DNA of 41,442 nucleotides, from NCBI GenBank assembly GCA_032718475.1, contig JAUCBJ010000966.1:1-41442 (forward strand), in the 5' to 3' direction. The number at the start of each line of letters is the position of its first letter. Position 1 is the first letter of the stretch. Below the pieces are notes generated by a model. It did no database searches. It was not told the DNA's origin and saw only the letters and a list, made by a program, of their open reading frames with translations. This document shows positions 41,225 through 41,442 of this stretch, in pieces. A program made the position numbers and the translations under genes. Source of the DNA: Nemertoderma westbladi (lineage: Eukaryota > Xenacoelomorpha > Nemertodermatida > Nemertodermatidae).

Positions 41225-41442
41225 TCGAATATGTAACTTAACCTATATCAATAAAATTGTAACTACTCAAATCTATGATGTATAATATATGTTGTTATTT
41301 CTTTATGCATTGTGCATCTGAGAATTGTATTTTTCTTTTTTTTTTTATTGGCGCTGGAGCTGACAATGTTTTATGTTTATGTAGTCCAGTAATCGTGTGC
41401 TGTCAACTTATAGCATCAATAATGCTAGTTGTTCTAATATAC
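41225..41442 (+). other. LINE 3' UTR, continuing past the window
   Basis: AT-rich sequence after the ORF2 stop, with ATCAATAAAATTG (a possible poly-A signal) near 41249. A clear tail or target duplication is not reached before the window ends. Confidence 0.5.

Overview
The window is AT-rich DNA from an animal nuclear genome, most likely a marine bilaterian invertebrate. The evidence is intron-type splice acceptors in front of a neuropeptide-type GPCR exon, a polycystin-2-like channel gene, and a dense, varied load of retrotransposons, SINEs, MITEs and satellites. The species cannot be read from the sequence. Host genes are few: the last coding exon of a vasopressin/NPS/CCAP-receptor-like GPCR (13501-14238, +), a short intronless polycystin-2-like gene (23791-25362, -), and a fragment of the alpha-tubulin C-terminus (about 34568-34675, -). 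Everything else recognisable is mobile or repetitive DNA.

Layout. 1-4389: a young Gypsy-type LTR retrotransposon of apparent CsRn1 type, cut at its 5' LTR by the window edge, with gag, a -1 frameshift signal, pol and a complete 185-bp 3' LTR. 4390-5830: mostly unique DNA with a LINE-tail fragment and weak exon candidates. 5831-11960: a 5.9-kb minisatellite of 48-bp units. Read on the minus strand it is an in-frame expansion inside the C-terminal coding end of a reverse-transcriptase-type mobile element, whose unique flanks are still present on both sides; a tRNA-derived SINE has landed inside it. 12430-14240: a SINE and the GPCR exon, with a duplicated splice acceptor. 14330-21550: RTE-type LINE fragments, a 21-bp palindromic minisatellite and a 635-bp MITE with perfect 8-bp target duplications. 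21920-22970: a 13-bp minisatellite, the 3' end of an L2/CR1-type LINE and a foldback-family copy. 23791-28094: the polycystin-like gene, followed by a decayed RTE LINE flanked by a 34-bp target duplication. 28150-33925: AT-rich DNA with a hairpin plus poly-C, a large inverted repeat, many GTTCTAGAAC palindromes, a 315-bp satellite and a (GAC)n tract. 34000-34967: a Ty1/copia RT remnant split by the tubulin retro-fragment. 35186-41442: a nearly full-length but broken APE-type LINE with three overlapping ORFs.

The mobile elements do not cooperate with the host genes. The window is best read as a nest of successive insertions. The strongest observations are: the minisatellite born inside a transposon ORF; a gag-pol frameshift signal (G GGA AAC plus a 10-bp stem) at the end of gag; unusually long target duplications on two RTE copies; the tubulin insertion with a 15-bp duplication; and a polycystin gene reduced to its channel core.
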